Source: Pseudomonadota bacterium (GTDB taxonomy: Bacteria > Pseudomonadota > Gammaproteobacteria > Burkholderiales > Rhodocyclaceae). From it: a stretch of DNA of 64,000 nucleotides. A program made the position numbers and the translations under genes. The notes under the pieces were generated by a model that saw only the letters and a list, made by a program, of their open reading frames with translations, was not told the origin of the DNA and searched no databases. Location of the stretch: contig JAPLQT010000117.1 of NCBI GenBank assembly GCA_026399515.1, positions 80,115 through 144,114 of the forward strand. The letters run 5' to 3'. Positions 43,637 through 52,795 of the stretch are shown piece by piece; position 1 is the stretch's first letter; each line of letters starts with the position of its first letter.

Positions 43637-44656
43637 TTACGCCGCTTTGTCACGCGTCGCCATGATGCATTCGCGCACCAGTTCCGGACCGCGATAGATC
43701 AAGCCGCTGTAGAGCTGCACCAGTTGCGCCCCGGCGGCGAGCTTGGCTTGCGCTTTGGCACCGTCGACGATGCCGCCGACGGCGATAATCGGCAGCTCGT
43801 TGGCCAACGCTCTGGCCAGCGCGGCGACAACCGCCGTGGATTGTTCGAACAGCGGCGCCCCGGAAAGCCCGCCTGTTTCCTGGGCGTGCGGGCTTCCGGC
43901 GACCGCGGCGCGATCCAGGGTGGTATTGGTGGCGATCACCGCGTCGATGCGATGGCGGCGCAGCGCGGCTGCGATGCCGGCGATCTGGTCGGCGTCCAGA
44001 TCGGGCGCGATCTTCAAGGCCAGCGGCACATAACGTCCGTGCTTCTCGGCAAGTTCGCCCTGGCGCGACTTCAAGGCGCCGAGCAGTGCATCGAGTTCGG
44101 CATCGCCCTGCAATTGGCGCAGGTTGCGGGTATTGGGCGAGGAGATATTGACCGTGACATAGCTGGCCAGCGGATACACCTGGTCGAGACAGGCGAGGTA
44201 GTCCTCGGCCGCGCGCTCGATCGGCGTATCGGCGTTCTTGCCGATATTGATGCCGAGCATGCCCCGGTATTTCGCCGCGCGCACATTCGCCAGCAAGGTG
44301 GCGACGCCGTGGTTGTTGAAGCCCATACGGTTGATCAGCGCCTCCCGCTCCGGCAGCCGGAACAGTCGCGGCTTGGGGTTGCCCGGTTGCGGGCGCGGCG
44401 TGACCGTGCCGATTTCCAGGAAACCGAAGCCTAGTTTGGCGAGGCCGTCGATGGCCTCGCCGTTCTTGTCCAGCCCAGCGGCCAGTCCGACCCGGTTGGG
44501 AAAGTCCAGGCCCATCACCCGCACCGGCTTCTGCATCGTGTTCGGCGTTCGCGGCAGCAGGCAAGCGAAACGCTGTAGGCCGGCGATGGTCAGATCGTGG
44601 GCGGTTTCAGCATCCAGGCCGAACAGCAGGGGGCGGATCAGCGAATAAGGCAGCAT
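43637..44656 (-). CDS. pyrD: Dihydroorotate dehydrogenase (quinone), class 2
   Basis: A 339-residue FMN enzyme of pyrimidine synthesis that passes electrons to quinone at the inner membrane. It begins [20 protein letters not shown] with the class 2 membrane-binding helix, has [27 protein letters not shown] with the catalytic Ser and FMN-binding GGIVDG near the end. Length is normal. The next gene downstream is the ferredoxin, 20 bp away. Confidence 0.97.
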   Translation of the reverse strand: MLPYSLIRPLLFGLDAETAHDLTIAGLQRFACLLPRTPNTMQKPVRVMGLDFPNRVGLAAGLDKNGEAIDGLAKLGFGFLEIGTVTPRPQPGNPKPRLFRLPEREALINRMGFNNHGVATLLANVRAAKYRGMLGINIGKNADTPIERAAEDYLACLDQVYPLASYVTVNISSPNTRNLRQLQGDAELDALLGALKSRQGELAEKHGRYVPLALKIAPDLDADQIAGIAAALRRHRIDAVIATNTTLDRAAVAGSPHAQETGGLSGAPLFEQSTAVVAALARALANELPIIAVGGIVDGAKAQAKLAAGAQLVQLYSGLIYRGPELVRECIMATRDKAA

Positions 44657-44815
44657 GCCGCAATTCTATCAGCCTGTCGCATTTTCCCCGGGGCGAACGG
44701 GCAAGCGACAGGGCGAGTTGCGAAGTTGCGGCGTCATTACCTGCATGGGTCTGTGCCGATGCCGATAAACTCGCTAAAATCGCCGCTTACCCGTATCCCA
44801 TCGAGGAAGCAGAAC

Positions 44816-45274
44816 ATGTCGAACGTGCTCCGATTCAACACATCCCGTGCGCGCCGGTTCGCCGTGGCAAGCCTGACCACGCTGACCGCCGCAACGGCTC
44901 TGGCCATGGGCAGCCGCCCCAAGGCCGATGATGAAGCCACCGCCGCTCGGATCCAGCCGGTCGCGCGCGTCGAAATGGCTGGCAGCGCGGGCGCAGCAAA
45001 AGGCTCCAGAAGCGGCGAGGAGATCGTCAATGGCACCTGTGGCGCCTGCCATGTCGCCGGTGTCGCCGGCGCGCCCAAGATCGGCGACAAGGCTGCCTGG
45101 GGGCCGCGCCTGGCGCAGGGTCTCGACGGCCTGGTGAAATCCGCGACGGCCGGCAAGAATGCCATGCCGCCGAAAGGCGGGGCCGATGTCACCCCGGTCG
45201 AACTGGCCCGCGCGATCGCGTTCATGACAAATAAATCGGGCGCCAGCTTCAAGGAACCCGCGGAGAAAAAATAA
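44816..45274 (+). CDS. c5-type cytochrome, monohaem
   Basis: A 152-residue exported cytochrome. A signal peptide covers about residues 1-31; the haem site is CGACH; the Met ligand is probably in NAMPPKGG. The VNGTCGACHVAGVAGAPKIG and WGPRLAQGLDGLVKSATAGK segments are typical of the cytochrome c5 group. GAGGA precedes the ATG at 44816. It is divergent from pyrD. It may carry electrons to a terminal oxidase. Confidence 0.92.
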   Translation: MSNVLRFNTSRARRFAVASLTTLTAATALAMGSRPKADDEATAARIQPVARVEMAGSAGAAKGSRSGEEIVNGTCGACHVAGVAGAPKIGDKAAWGPRLAQGLDGLVKSATAGKNAMPPKGGADVTPVELARAIAFMTNKSGASFKEPAEKK

Positions 45275-45379
45275 ATGCGCTGTCCTCGTGGCCTTGACTA
45301 ACTATCCAAAGTGGCGTACGAAACATCATTCACGACGATGCCGTGTGAAATTCCGGCCAATCAAGCGGAGCGTTTCCTC

Positions 45380-47629
45380 ATGAGCCACACCCAGAAACTG
45401 ATTGCTGATCTGTTGGTCCTTGCCACGATAAGCCTGATGTCGTCTCTCGGTTTTGCGGCGGCGGCCAGCGTCTGCTCGATGACCGTCAACCCGGCGATCT
45501 CGGCGGGCTACGCCCACACCCTGGCGATTAAGTCCGATGGCAGCCTGGGCGCATGGGGCAAGAACAATGCGGGTCAACTGGGTGACGGCACGAGCGCCGA
45601 TAGCCATGTGCCGAAGCAAATCGGCACCGGCTACACCGCGATCGCGGGAGGGAAAGCGCCGGAAACTGGCTTTACCGTGGCGATCAAGTCCGACGGCAGC
45701 CTCTGGGCGTGGGGCGACAACACCTATGGGCAACTGGGCACCGGCACCAACACCGCGACCCTGACTCCCGTGCAGGTCGGCGCCGCGACCGGTTATGCCT
45801 CGGTCACGGCCGGGTACTTCCACAGCGTTGCCCTCAAGTCGGACGGTACTCTATGGGCATGGGGCAGGAACGATCACGGGCAACTGGGCGACGGCACCAC
45901 CGTCGATCGCCTAGTTCCCACGCAAATCGGGACTGGCACCACCTACAAGGCGATTGCGGCGGGGGAATCCCACACGCTTGCGTTGAAATCGGATGGCAGC
46001 CTGTGGGTCTGGGGAAGAAACGATTTCGGACAACTGGGCGACGGCAGCACCACGGACAGCCTGGCTCCCAAGCAAATAGGCACCGGCTACAGCGTGATTG
46101 CGGCCGGCAAGTACTACACCGTTGCCATCAAAACCAACGGCAGCCTATGGGCATGGGGGGACAACGGAGCCGGCCAGCTCGGCGACGGCACCACCAGCGT
46201 GGGTAGATCCTCCCCCGGGCAGGTCGGCACGGGCACAAGCTACACAGCGATTGCGGCCGGGTTTGGACACACGGTTGCCCTGACGGGTAGCGGCGACCTG
46301 TGGGCGTGGGGGAATAACCTGTACGGTTCGCTCGGCGATGGCGGTATCGTCGAAAGCCTGGTCCCCAAGCTGGTCGGCTCCGGATACACCGCGGTTGCCG
46401 CCGGGAACTACCACACCGTCGCCCTCAAGACCGACGGCAGCCTGTGGGCCTGGGGCGACAATGGATTTGGCGAGGTTGGGGACGGCACCACCACCTCGCC
46501 CGTGACGTCGCCAAAGAAGATCATCACCAGCGGATTCTCCGCGCCGGATTTCACCGCGCCCACCTCGCCCGCCGGGTTCACGGCAAAACAGGCAGGCGCC
46601 GGCGCGGATTTGGCCTGGACCGCATCCACTGACAACGTCGGCGTGAAGGGTTACTTCGTCTATCGCAACGGCGTGTTGGTCGGAAGCCCGGCCACAGCGA
46701 ACTACAAGGACTCAGGTCTGGCGGCCTCCTCCACCTATACCTACACACTGGCGGCATTCGACGCATCCTGCAATATTTCGTCGACCGTTTCCACGACCTT
46801 GACGACTTCCTCGGACATCCAGGTTCCGATGGTGCCTGCCGGCCTGAAAGCCGTGCCGAACGCAACCTCGGCCGGCGTCGACCTGACCTGGACGGCAGCG
46901 CTCGACGACGTGGGCGTGACGTCGTACCAAGTCTATCGCGGCGGCACCCTGCTGCCTTCCCAAGGCCAGGGGGCTGTCACCAGCTACACGGATAACAGCA
47001 CAAGCCTGATCGCCTCCACCGCATACAGCTACTCCGTGGCGGCATGCGACGCAGCCGGTTACTGCTCTGCGCCCAGCAGCCCGGTGTCGGTCATCACTCC
47101 GCAAAAGCTGTCTGCGAGCGCCAACGCCATCACCAATTTGACTGCCCTGCCGAAAAGTACCAGTAGCGTCGATTTAAGCTGGGCGGCTTCGACCGCGGCG
47201 GCGACATACAACGTCTATCGCAACGGGGTGCTGGTGGGAAGTTCATCGACGACGAATTACACCGACACCGGCCTGATCGCCTCATCTTCCTATAGCTACG
47301 CCGTCGCGGCCTGCGACGGGGCGGGCAACTGCTCGACCCAGAGTACGCCGGTGTCGGCCATCACCTTGCAGCTTGGGGCAACGGATAGCAGCCAACTGCT
47401 ATCCGATTGTCTGTTCAACTGGGCGGAGTCGAATGCCTCGTCGTACTTCGCCCCCAGCGGATCTCCGTCGCATAGCGACGGACCCTACTACTGGCGAGCC
47501 TATTCCCAGACGAACGCCTATCTGGCTGTTTCGGCCGGCAAACTTTATTACCTGGGTCCGGCGTCAAACAATGCCGTTCTTGATCTCGGTGCGGTATCGA
47601 CGTGGTATTCCACTGCAGGGTGCCAATAA
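45380..47629 (+). CDS. Exported RCC1-propeller protein with three FN3 domains
   Basis: A 749-residue protein from the ATG at 45380, with a signal peptide (about 1-31). Seven RCC1 repeats follow, each close to AxxAGxxHTVALKSDGSLWAWG and GQLGDGT, enough for a complete seven-bladed propeller. Then come three fibronectin type III domains, each with a YRNG-type strand and a SYxYxVAACD strand. The last 80 residues (CLFNWAESNASSYFAPSG to STAGCQ) form a separate small domain with a Cys at each end, which I cannot name. Upstream starts at 45311 and 45338 have no signal peptide at their front. Function unknown; probably surface binding. Confidence 0.85.
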   Translation: MSHTQKLIADLLVLATISLMSSLGFAAAASVCSMTVNPAISAGYAHTLAIKSDGSLGAWGKNNAGQLGDGTSADSHVPKQIGTGYTAIAGGKAPETGFTVAIKSDGSLWAWGDNTYGQLGTGTNTATLTPVQVGAATGYASVTAGYFHSVALKSDGTLWAWGRNDHGQLGDGTTVDRLVPTQIGTGTTYKAIAAGESHTLALKSDGSLWVWGRNDFGQLGDGSTTDSLAPKQIGTGYSVIAAGKYYTVAIKTNGSLWAWGDNGAGQLGDGTTSVGRSSPGQVGTGTSYTAIAAGFGHTVALTGSGDLWAWGNNLYGSLGDGGIVESLVPKLVGSGYTAVAAGNYHTVALKTDGSLWAWGDNGFGEVGDGTTTSPVTSPKKIITSGFSAPDFTAPTSPAGFTAKQAGAGADLAWTASTDNVGVKGYFVYRNGVLVGSPATANYKDSGLAASSTYTYTLAAFDASCNISSTVSTTLTTSSDIQVPMVPAGLKAVPNATSAGVDLTWTAALDDVGVTSYQVYRGGTLLPSQGQGAVTSYTDNSTSLIASTAYSYSVAACDAAGYCSAPSSPVSVITPQKLSASANAITNLTALPKSTSSVDLSWAASTAAATYNVYRNGVLVGSSSTTNYTDTGLIASSSYSYAVAACDGAGNCSTQSTPVSAITLQLGATDSSQLLSDCLFNWAESNASSYFAPSGSPSHSDGPYYWRAYSQTNAYLAVSAGKLYYLGPASNNAVLDLGAVSTWYSTAGCQ

Positions 47630-47632
47630 GCA

Positions 47633-49621
47633 TCAGGCACCGCCCAGCATTTCCCTGAAGCGCGCCAGCTTGGCCCGGCCGGCAGCCTTGTCGGGCGGCG
47701 TCGCGGTCTTGCCGCCGGATATTTTCAGATCGTCGCCGCCGGGGTTCATTTCGACGATGAAGCGTGACGGCTCGCAGTTGCGCCATTCCTTACCCAGCTT
47801 GCGCCGCTCGCACCAGCTCAAGTGCAGGCTGCGCTCGGCGCGCGTGATGCCGACATACATCAGGCGCCGTTCTTCCTCGATGCGGCCTTCCTCTTCCGCG
47901 TCGCGGTGCGGCAGGATGCCCTCCTCCACGCCGACCAGGAACACGTGCTTGAACTCCAGGCCCTTGGCCGCATGCAAGGTGGCGAGCTGGACCGTATCAC
48001 CCGCCGTGTCGTTCTTCTCCAGCATCGATATCAGGGCCACCGTCTGCGTGAGTTCGAGCAGGTTCTTGCCTTCCTCTTCTCCTTTCCTGCTCAGCCAGTC
48101 GACGCAGTCGCGCACATTAGCCCACTTGGTCTCGGCTTCGCGCGCTTCGCAGGACTCGAACAACCAGCTTTCATAGCCGATGGCCTTGACCAGGTCTTCC
48201 AGCACCTGCCCGGCCGGCTCGCGTGCCGCGCGACTTTCCATGCGATTGATGAACTGGCCGAACTCCCGCACAGCCTGTAGCTGCTTGGCATTGACGTGGC
48301 TCGCCGCGCCGGCCTCGAAAGCCGCCGCGAACAGGCTGGCGTGGCGCTGCCCGGCATAAGCACCGAGCGCCTCCAGGGTGGCACCACCGATGCCGCGCTT
48401 GGGTGTCGTCACGGCGCGGATGAAGGCCGGATCGTCGTCGCCGTTGCTGATCAGGCGGAGGTAGGCGATGAGATCCTTGATCTCGGCACGATCGAAATAG
48501 GACTGTCCGCCCGACAGCACATAGGGAATCCGGTGGTTGCGCAACTGCTGCTCGAAGGCCCGCGCCTGGTGATTGCCGCGGTAGAGGATGGCGTAGTCGC
48601 GGAACTGGCCACGATGATCGAACTTGTGCGCCATCAGCTTCATCGCCACTAGTTCCGCCTCATGCTCGCCGTCGCGGCAGGCGCTGCCCTGTATGGCATC
48701 GCCATGGCCGTGGTCCGACCAGAGACGTTTCTCGAAGAGCTTCGGGTTGTGGCTGATGAGGCTGTTGGCGGCCTTGAGGATGCGCGTGGTGGAACGGTAA
48801 TTCTGCTCCAGCTTGATGACTTTCAGTCGCGGAAAATCGCGCTGCAAGGCGTTCAGGTTTTCCACATCGGCGCCGCGCCAGGCGTAGATCGACTGGTCGT
48901 CGTCGCCGACCGCGGTAAACGATGCTCGCGTTCCGGCCAGCAGTTGGAGCAAGCGGTACTGGCAGCGGTTGGTGTCCTGGTATTCGTCCACCAGCAGGTG
49001 GCGCAGGCGCCCCTGCCAGCGCATCAACACTTCGGCTTCGGTCTCCAGGAGTTGTGCCGGCAGGCGGATCAGGTCGTCGAAGTCCACTGCCTGGTAAGCG
49101 TGCAAGCTGCGATCGTATTCCGCATAGAGCCGGGCAGCGGCCATTTCCAGCGGTTCCTGCGCCGTGGCAAGCGCCTGCTCCGGCCCGGCCAGGTTGTTCT
49201 TCCACATCGAGATACGGCCCTGCACGGCACGGATGCGCGCCTTGTCGGGATTGCCCAGCAGCTCGGCGATGATGGCGGCGCTGTCGCTGGCATCGAAGAT
49301 CGAGAAGGCCGGTTTGAGGCCGCAGATTCTGGCTTCCTGGCGCAGGATGCGCGCGCCCAAGGCGTGGAAGGTACTCAGCGTCAAGCCTTGCAGCGGCCGT
49401 CCCGGCAACAGCGTGGCAACGCGTTCCTGCATCTCACGCGCCGCCTTGTTGGTGAACGTGATGGCGGCGATGTGGGCGGGTTGAACCTGGCATTCCTCGA
49501 CCAGGTAGGCGATCTTGTGGGTGATCACCCGGGTCTTGCCGCTGCCCGCGCCGGCCAGCACCAGCAAGGGGCCGTCGAGATAGCGGATGGCCTCGCGCTG
49601 CGGTGGATTGAGTCCCTGCAT
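47633..49621 (-). CDS. rep: ATP-dependent DNA helicase Rep
   Basis: A 662-residue superfamily 1A helicase, 3'-5'. Motif I is GAGSGKTRV, motif II VDEYQDTN, and the Q-motif is NPPQREAI. Later motifs QNYRSTTRIL and AKGLEFKHVFLVGVEEG are in place. The length and sequence style fit Rep rather than UvrD. It helps forks pass bound proteins. It stands alone, convergent with the RCC1 gene by 3 bp. Confidence 0.95.
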   Translation of the reverse strand: MQGLNPPQREAIRYLDGPLLVLAGAGSGKTRVITHKIAYLVEECQVQPAHIAAITFTNKAAREMQERVATLLPGRPLQGLTLSTFHALGARILRQEARICGLKPAFSIFDASDSAAIIAELLGNPDKARIRAVQGRISMWKNNLAGPEQALATAQEPLEMAAARLYAEYDRSLHAYQAVDFDDLIRLPAQLLETEAEVLMRWQGRLRHLLVDEYQDTNRCQYRLLQLLAGTRASFTAVGDDDQSIYAWRGADVENLNALQRDFPRLKVIKLEQNYRSTTRILKAANSLISHNPKLFEKRLWSDHGHGDAIQGSACRDGEHEAELVAMKLMAHKFDHRGQFRDYAILYRGNHQARAFEQQLRNHRIPYVLSGGQSYFDRAEIKDLIAYLRLISNGDDDPAFIRAVTTPKRGIGGATLEALGAYAGQRHASLFAAAFEAGAASHVNAKQLQAVREFGQFINRMESRAAREPAGQVLEDLVKAIGYESWLFESCEAREAETKWANVRDCVDWLSRKGEEEGKNLLELTQTVALISMLEKNDTAGDTVQLATLHAAKGLEFKHVFLVGVEEGILPHRDAEEEGRIEEERRLMYVGITRAERSLHLSWCERRKLGKEWRNCEPSRFIVEMNPGGDDLKISGGKTATPPDKAAGRAKLARFREMLGGA

Positions 49622-49703
49622 GATTAACCGAATAGTGAAACCGGCGATGGGCCGAAAACCACCCCGGGCGTAACTTTGGGCGCCGGCGGATTCGCGCTAC
49701 GGA

Positions 49704-49937
49704 CTACTTCAAACGCCCGCGGACCGGCTTGACCAGGCTGGGATCGCCGATTTTGATTGAACCCTTGTTGCCTTTCAGATTGCCACATTCGCATTCGGCC
49801 GGGGTATACGGTACTGAACTGACGACGCTCTTGCATTTGGTGCATTCGTAGAACACGTCGCCGCCGGACGGCAGCGCCGCACCGACAACCAGTTCCAAGG
49901 CTTCGAATTTGTAGATCTTGCGCAGATCGAGTTTCAT
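49704..49937 (-). CDS. Small zinc-ribbon-like protein of unknown function
   Basis: A 77-residue protein starting MKLDLRKIYKFEALELVVGA. It has FYECTKCKSV and AECECGN, a Cys-x2-Cys and Cys-x-Cys pair that could bind zinc, and a basic end. GTGAGG lies 8 bp before the ATG at 49937; a GTG at 49988 without ribosome-binding site would add 17 residues. No family was recognised. It lies between gloA and rep. Confidence 0.6.
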   Translation of the reverse strand: MKLDLRKIYKFEALELVVGAALPSGGDVFYECTKCKSVVSSVPYTPAECECGNLKGNKGSIKIGDPSLVKPVRGRLK

Positions 49938-50048
49938 GCGGCTTGCCTCACAGTATTTATCGATTACATCGTCAGGCTGGGCCGACACGCTGGCGGGGTA
50001 GGTCGTGGATGTTGCGATGCTTCCATTTTCTCACAGAAGTCAGTGGCA

Positions 50049-50441
50049 TCAACCGACGGCCTTCTTCTGGATCAACTCGATCTTGTAACCATCCGGATCC
50101 TGGACGAAAGCGATCACCGTCGTGCCGTGCTTCATGGGTCCGGCCTCGCGGGTAACCGAACCGCCGCGACGCTTGATTTCGGCGCAGGCGGCATAGGCGT
50201 CCTCGACTTCCAGGGCGACATGTCCATAGCCGGTGCCGATCTCGTAGCGCTCCACACTCCAGTTATAGGTCAATTCCAGCACGGCGCCATCACGCTCGTC
50301 CTGAAAACCGACAAAGGCCAGGGTAAACTTGCCGTCGGGATAATCCGAGCGGCGCAGCAGGCGCATGCCCAGCACCTCGGTGTAGAAAGCCAGCGACTTG
50401 TCCAGATCGCCGACGCGCAACATGGTATGCAGAATTCTCAT
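50049..50441 (-). CDS. gloA: Lactoylglutathione lyase (glyoxalase I)
   Basis: A 130-residue enzyme that turns the methylglyoxal-glutathione adduct into lactoylglutathione. The start [20 protein letters not shown] with the first metal His, [20 protein letters not shown] and the ending [15 protein letters not shown] with the last Glu match the nickel-type family closely. Confidence 0.97.
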   Translation of the reverse strand: MRILHTMLRVGDLDKSLAFYTEVLGMRLLRRSDYPDGKFTLAFVGFQDERDGAVLELTYNWSVERYEIGTGYGHVALEVEDAYAACAEIKRRGGSVTREAGPMKHGTTVIAFVQDPDGYKIELIQKKAVG

Positions 50442-50515
50442 GGCGGTTCCCAGGTTATCGTGAAATGTGGTTCCGAAGCGCCCCGCAACCCACGAGCGTA
50501 GCGAGCAATTTGTAG

Positions 50516-50562
50516 CCCCCGTCCGGGCGGGGGTTGGGGGTGGGGGCGTGGCCCAAGGCCAC
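50516..50562. other. Two hairpins and a G-quadruplex motif upstream of gloA
   Basis: CCCCCG/CGGGGG (50516-50533) and GTGGCC/GGCCAC (50548-50562) are hairpins. Between and across them four G-runs (50525-50546) meet the pattern for an intramolecular quadruplex on the plus strand. It lies between the peptidase stop and gloA and may act as a terminator for the former. Nothing else is seen in this 190-bp spacer. Confidence 0.45.
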
Positions 50563-50631
50563 TTCCTTCGGGGCGTAGATACTGTCTTTGAGCAATTTCA
50601 TGGCACGGGGGTGGTCTGACGACGATGCGAG

Positions 50632-51393
50632 TTAGATGATTGGAATATCAGCCGCGCGTGCCTTGAGTTCGCGGCGGGCGTCTTGCCAGTCGGGATAAAT
50701 GCTCTCCACCACGGCCCAGAAACGCGGACTGTGGTTCATCTCGACCAGATGTGCCAGTTCGTGGGCCACCACATAATCGATCAGCGGCAGCGGCAAATGG
50801 ATCAGCCGCCAGTTGAGGCGTATGCCGCTCCTGGCGCTGCAACTGCCCCAGCGGGTGCGCGCGTTCGACAGGCCCAGCGCGGGAGCCGGCCGCCCCAGAG
50901 CGTTCGCATACATGTCGAGACGTTCGCCGAACACGATCATGGCTCTGCGTTGCAGGGCGCGCCGCGCCAGCGCATCGCAATCGGCATCGGCGCGCGCCTC
51001 CAGCCATAGCTCCGCATCCTGCCAACGAATGCGGTTCGCGCCGGGAACCACGCGGACGGAAATTTCCGCGCCGAGCAAGGGCAGGCAAACGCCGTCGCGG
51101 ACCGCGATATGACGCCGGGCATGGCTGCCGGTGTATTCGGCGAGTTTCTTGTGCACCCAGACTGCGTGGCTCTTGAGGAAAGCCTCGACCTCCGACACCG
51201 TGATCCGCAGCGGCGCGCCGACAGTCAGGCCGCGTTCGTCTATGGTCATGGTCAGCCTCCGCCGGGGTGCCTGCTTGAGCGTATAGGCGACGATCTGGGT
51301 ACCGAGCAGCAGATGGCGCTGCTTGGGCGCTTGGGTTGGAGGCGCCGCCGGCTGGCGGAACAGTGAAAGCTGCTCGAACAGCGCCTTGATCAT
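50632..51393 (-). CDS. YgjP/WLM-like zinc metallopeptidase (M48-type, DUF45)
   Basis: A 253-residue cytosolic protein. The metal site HELAHLVEMNH has His211, Glu212, His215 and His221. Upstream are the family motifs SNARTRWGSCSARSGIRLNW and LIDYVVAHELAH. It has no signal peptide. It overlaps the upstream gene by 4 bp; that gene encodes a shorter relative that lacks the zinc site. The role of this family is poorly known. Confidence 0.88.
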   Translation of the reverse strand: MIKALFEQLSLFRQPAAPPTQAPKQRHLLLGTQIVAYTLKQAPRRRLTMTIDERGLTVGAPLRITVSEVEAFLKSHAVWVHKKLAEYTGSHARRHIAVRDGVCLPLLGAEISVRVVPGANRIRWQDAELWLEARADADCDALARRALQRRAMIVFGERLDMYANALGRPAPALGLSNARTRWGSCSARSGIRLNWRLIHLPLPLIDYVVAHELAHLVEMNHSPRFWAVVESIYPDWQDARRELKARAADIPII

Positions 51394-51872
51394 GCCGTTT
51401 GCATTTCCCAGAAATCCGCCGTGGCATGTTGTCGGGGCAGCGCGGCAAGCGCCTGGCCGACCACCTGATCGATCACGCCGGGCGGCTGTTCGACGAGGCG
51501 CCAGTTGAAACGCAGCGAACCGTCGGCATGTTGGGAAACCCAGCCGCCGCGCGTCGAGAAAGACAGCGCCCAGCGCGGCGCGGCATGCCCGAAACGTAAG
51601 GCCTGGCGCTCCACGCTCGCGCCGATCAGGCGCTTCGCTTCACGGCGCATCCAGGCTTCGACGCCGTCCTGGATCTGTCGCGGCGTGGCCGCAGGCGGTA
51701 GCGGCAAATGCAAGGCATCGGCTTCTAGCACGGGATCCTGGCGGTCGGTATCGAGTCGCAGGATCAGGTGACTACCGAGATATGCCAGTCCGGCGCCGTC
51801 ACGCCAGCGCATGGCCGGGTCGGGCGGCGCGGACTCAAGCCGCAGGCTGAGTTGCGGGCTGCGCGGCTTCAC
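51390..51872 (-). CDS. Inactive-looking paralogue of the adjacent DUF45 peptidase
   Basis: A 160-residue protein. Its latter half lines up with the peptidase encoded just downstream: RGGWVSQHADGSLRFNWRLV corresponds to TRWGSCSARSGIRLNWRLI, and IDQVVGQALAALPRQHATADFW to IDYVVAHELAHLVEMNHSPRFW. The HELAH zinc motif is replaced by QALAA, so it should not be catalytic. A 4-bp overlap couples the two genes. It may serve as a partner or regulator of the active copy. The alignment is by eye. Confidence 0.7.
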   Translation of the reverse strand: MKPRSPQLSLRLESAPPDPAMRWRDGAGLAYLGSHLILRLDTDRQDPVLEADALHLPLPPAATPRQIQDGVEAWMRREAKRLIGASVERQALRFGHAAPRWALSFSTRGGWVSQHADGSLRFNWRLVEQPPGVIDQVVGQALAALPRQHATADFWEMQTA

Positions 51873-51931
51873 GGATCGTTTTGGCCCAAGTCATCACAAT
51901 GAGGTATCGTAACTTATCGGAGTTCCCTGTA

Positions 51932-52008
51932 TCGGGGATATACAAGGGGGCTTGCCCCCTTGTTCCGATTCGGGGGATAAACAAGGGGGGCTCTCCCCTT
52001 GTTCGTGC
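51932..52008. repeat. Tandem pair of hairpin units downstream of plsC
   Basis: Two units of about 39 bp, each starting TCGGGG and containing an ACAAGGGG/CCCCTTGT stem: 9 bp at 51942-51963 and 8 bp at 51981-52002. They lie after the plsC stop and before the DUF45-like genes, all on the minus strand, so they probably end the glyQ-glyS-gmhB-plsC transcript. Confidence 0.6.
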
Positions 52009-52027
52009 ACTACTTGTTATTGCAGCT

Positions 52028-52786
52028 TCACGAAGCTACCCCGTGTGGAACCAACTCAGCAGGCTGCCCATAAAGATGCGGACTGATGCGGGCCATTTCG
52101 GCTTCCATCCAGGCTTCTGCTCGGGCGTTCACCTCTTCGGCGGTTAGTCCGGTCGGGTCTATGGCTGGACCGATGCTGACGGTGACCGTGCCGGGCCGCT
52201 TGAAGAAGGCATTGCGGCCCCACACCTCCCCCGAGTTGAGCGCCACCGGCAGCACCGGCGCACCGGCCTCCACCCCGAGATGCGCGCCGCCGACCTTGTA
52301 GCGGCGATGATGTCCCGGCGCCACCCGGGTGCCCTCCGGAAATATGATCACGGGATAGCCTTGGGAAAGGCGCAGGCGTCCCTGGTCGACCAGTTGCTTG
52401 ATGGCATTCTTGCCTGCGCCACGATCGATCGAGATCATCGGGATCACCGCCAGGGCCCAGCCGAAGAAAGGCAGTTGCCACTTGATCTCCTGCTTCCAGA
52501 CGAACAGCCCGAGCGGAAACACTTCCTGCAACACCACCGTCTCCCAGGCCGACTGGTGCTTGCTGAGGATCACGGCGGGACGCGCCGGAATATTTTCGCG
52601 GCCCAGCACCCGGTAGTCGATACGCAGCAGATGCTTGATCAGCCAGATCGTCATGAACACCCATGGCACGGCGGTATAGCGGCGGGCGCGATGCGGCAGC
52701 GGAAAGCAGAAGATCATGAACAACGCATAGGGCGGCGTGACGATCAGCAGCACCAGCATGTACAGGATGGAGCGCAGATAACTCAT
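52028..52786 (-). CDS. plsC: 1-acyl-sn-glycerol-3-phosphate acyltransferase
   Basis: A 252-residue membrane enzyme that makes phosphatidic acid. The catalytic block is KHQSAWETVV (His with Glu at the place where many have Asp), and the substrate block is IIFPEGTRV. An N-terminal hydrophobic helix anchors it. Last gene of glyQ-glyS-gmhB-plsC, 9 bp after gmhB. The block I variant is common in betaproteobacteria as far as I recall. Confidence 0.93.
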   Translation of the reverse strand: MSYLRSILYMLVLLIVTPPYALFMIFCFPLPHRARRYTAVPWVFMTIWLIKHLLRIDYRVLGRENIPARPAVILSKHQSAWETVVLQEVFPLGLFVWKQEIKWQLPFFGWALAVIPMISIDRGAGKNAIKQLVDQGRLRLSQGYPVIIFPEGTRVAPGHHRRYKVGGAHLGVEAGAPVLPVALNSGEVWGRNAFFKRPGTVTVSIGPAIDPTGLTAEEVNARAEAWMEAEMARISPHLYGQPAELVPHGVAS

Positions 52787-52795
52787 CGCCGCGGG

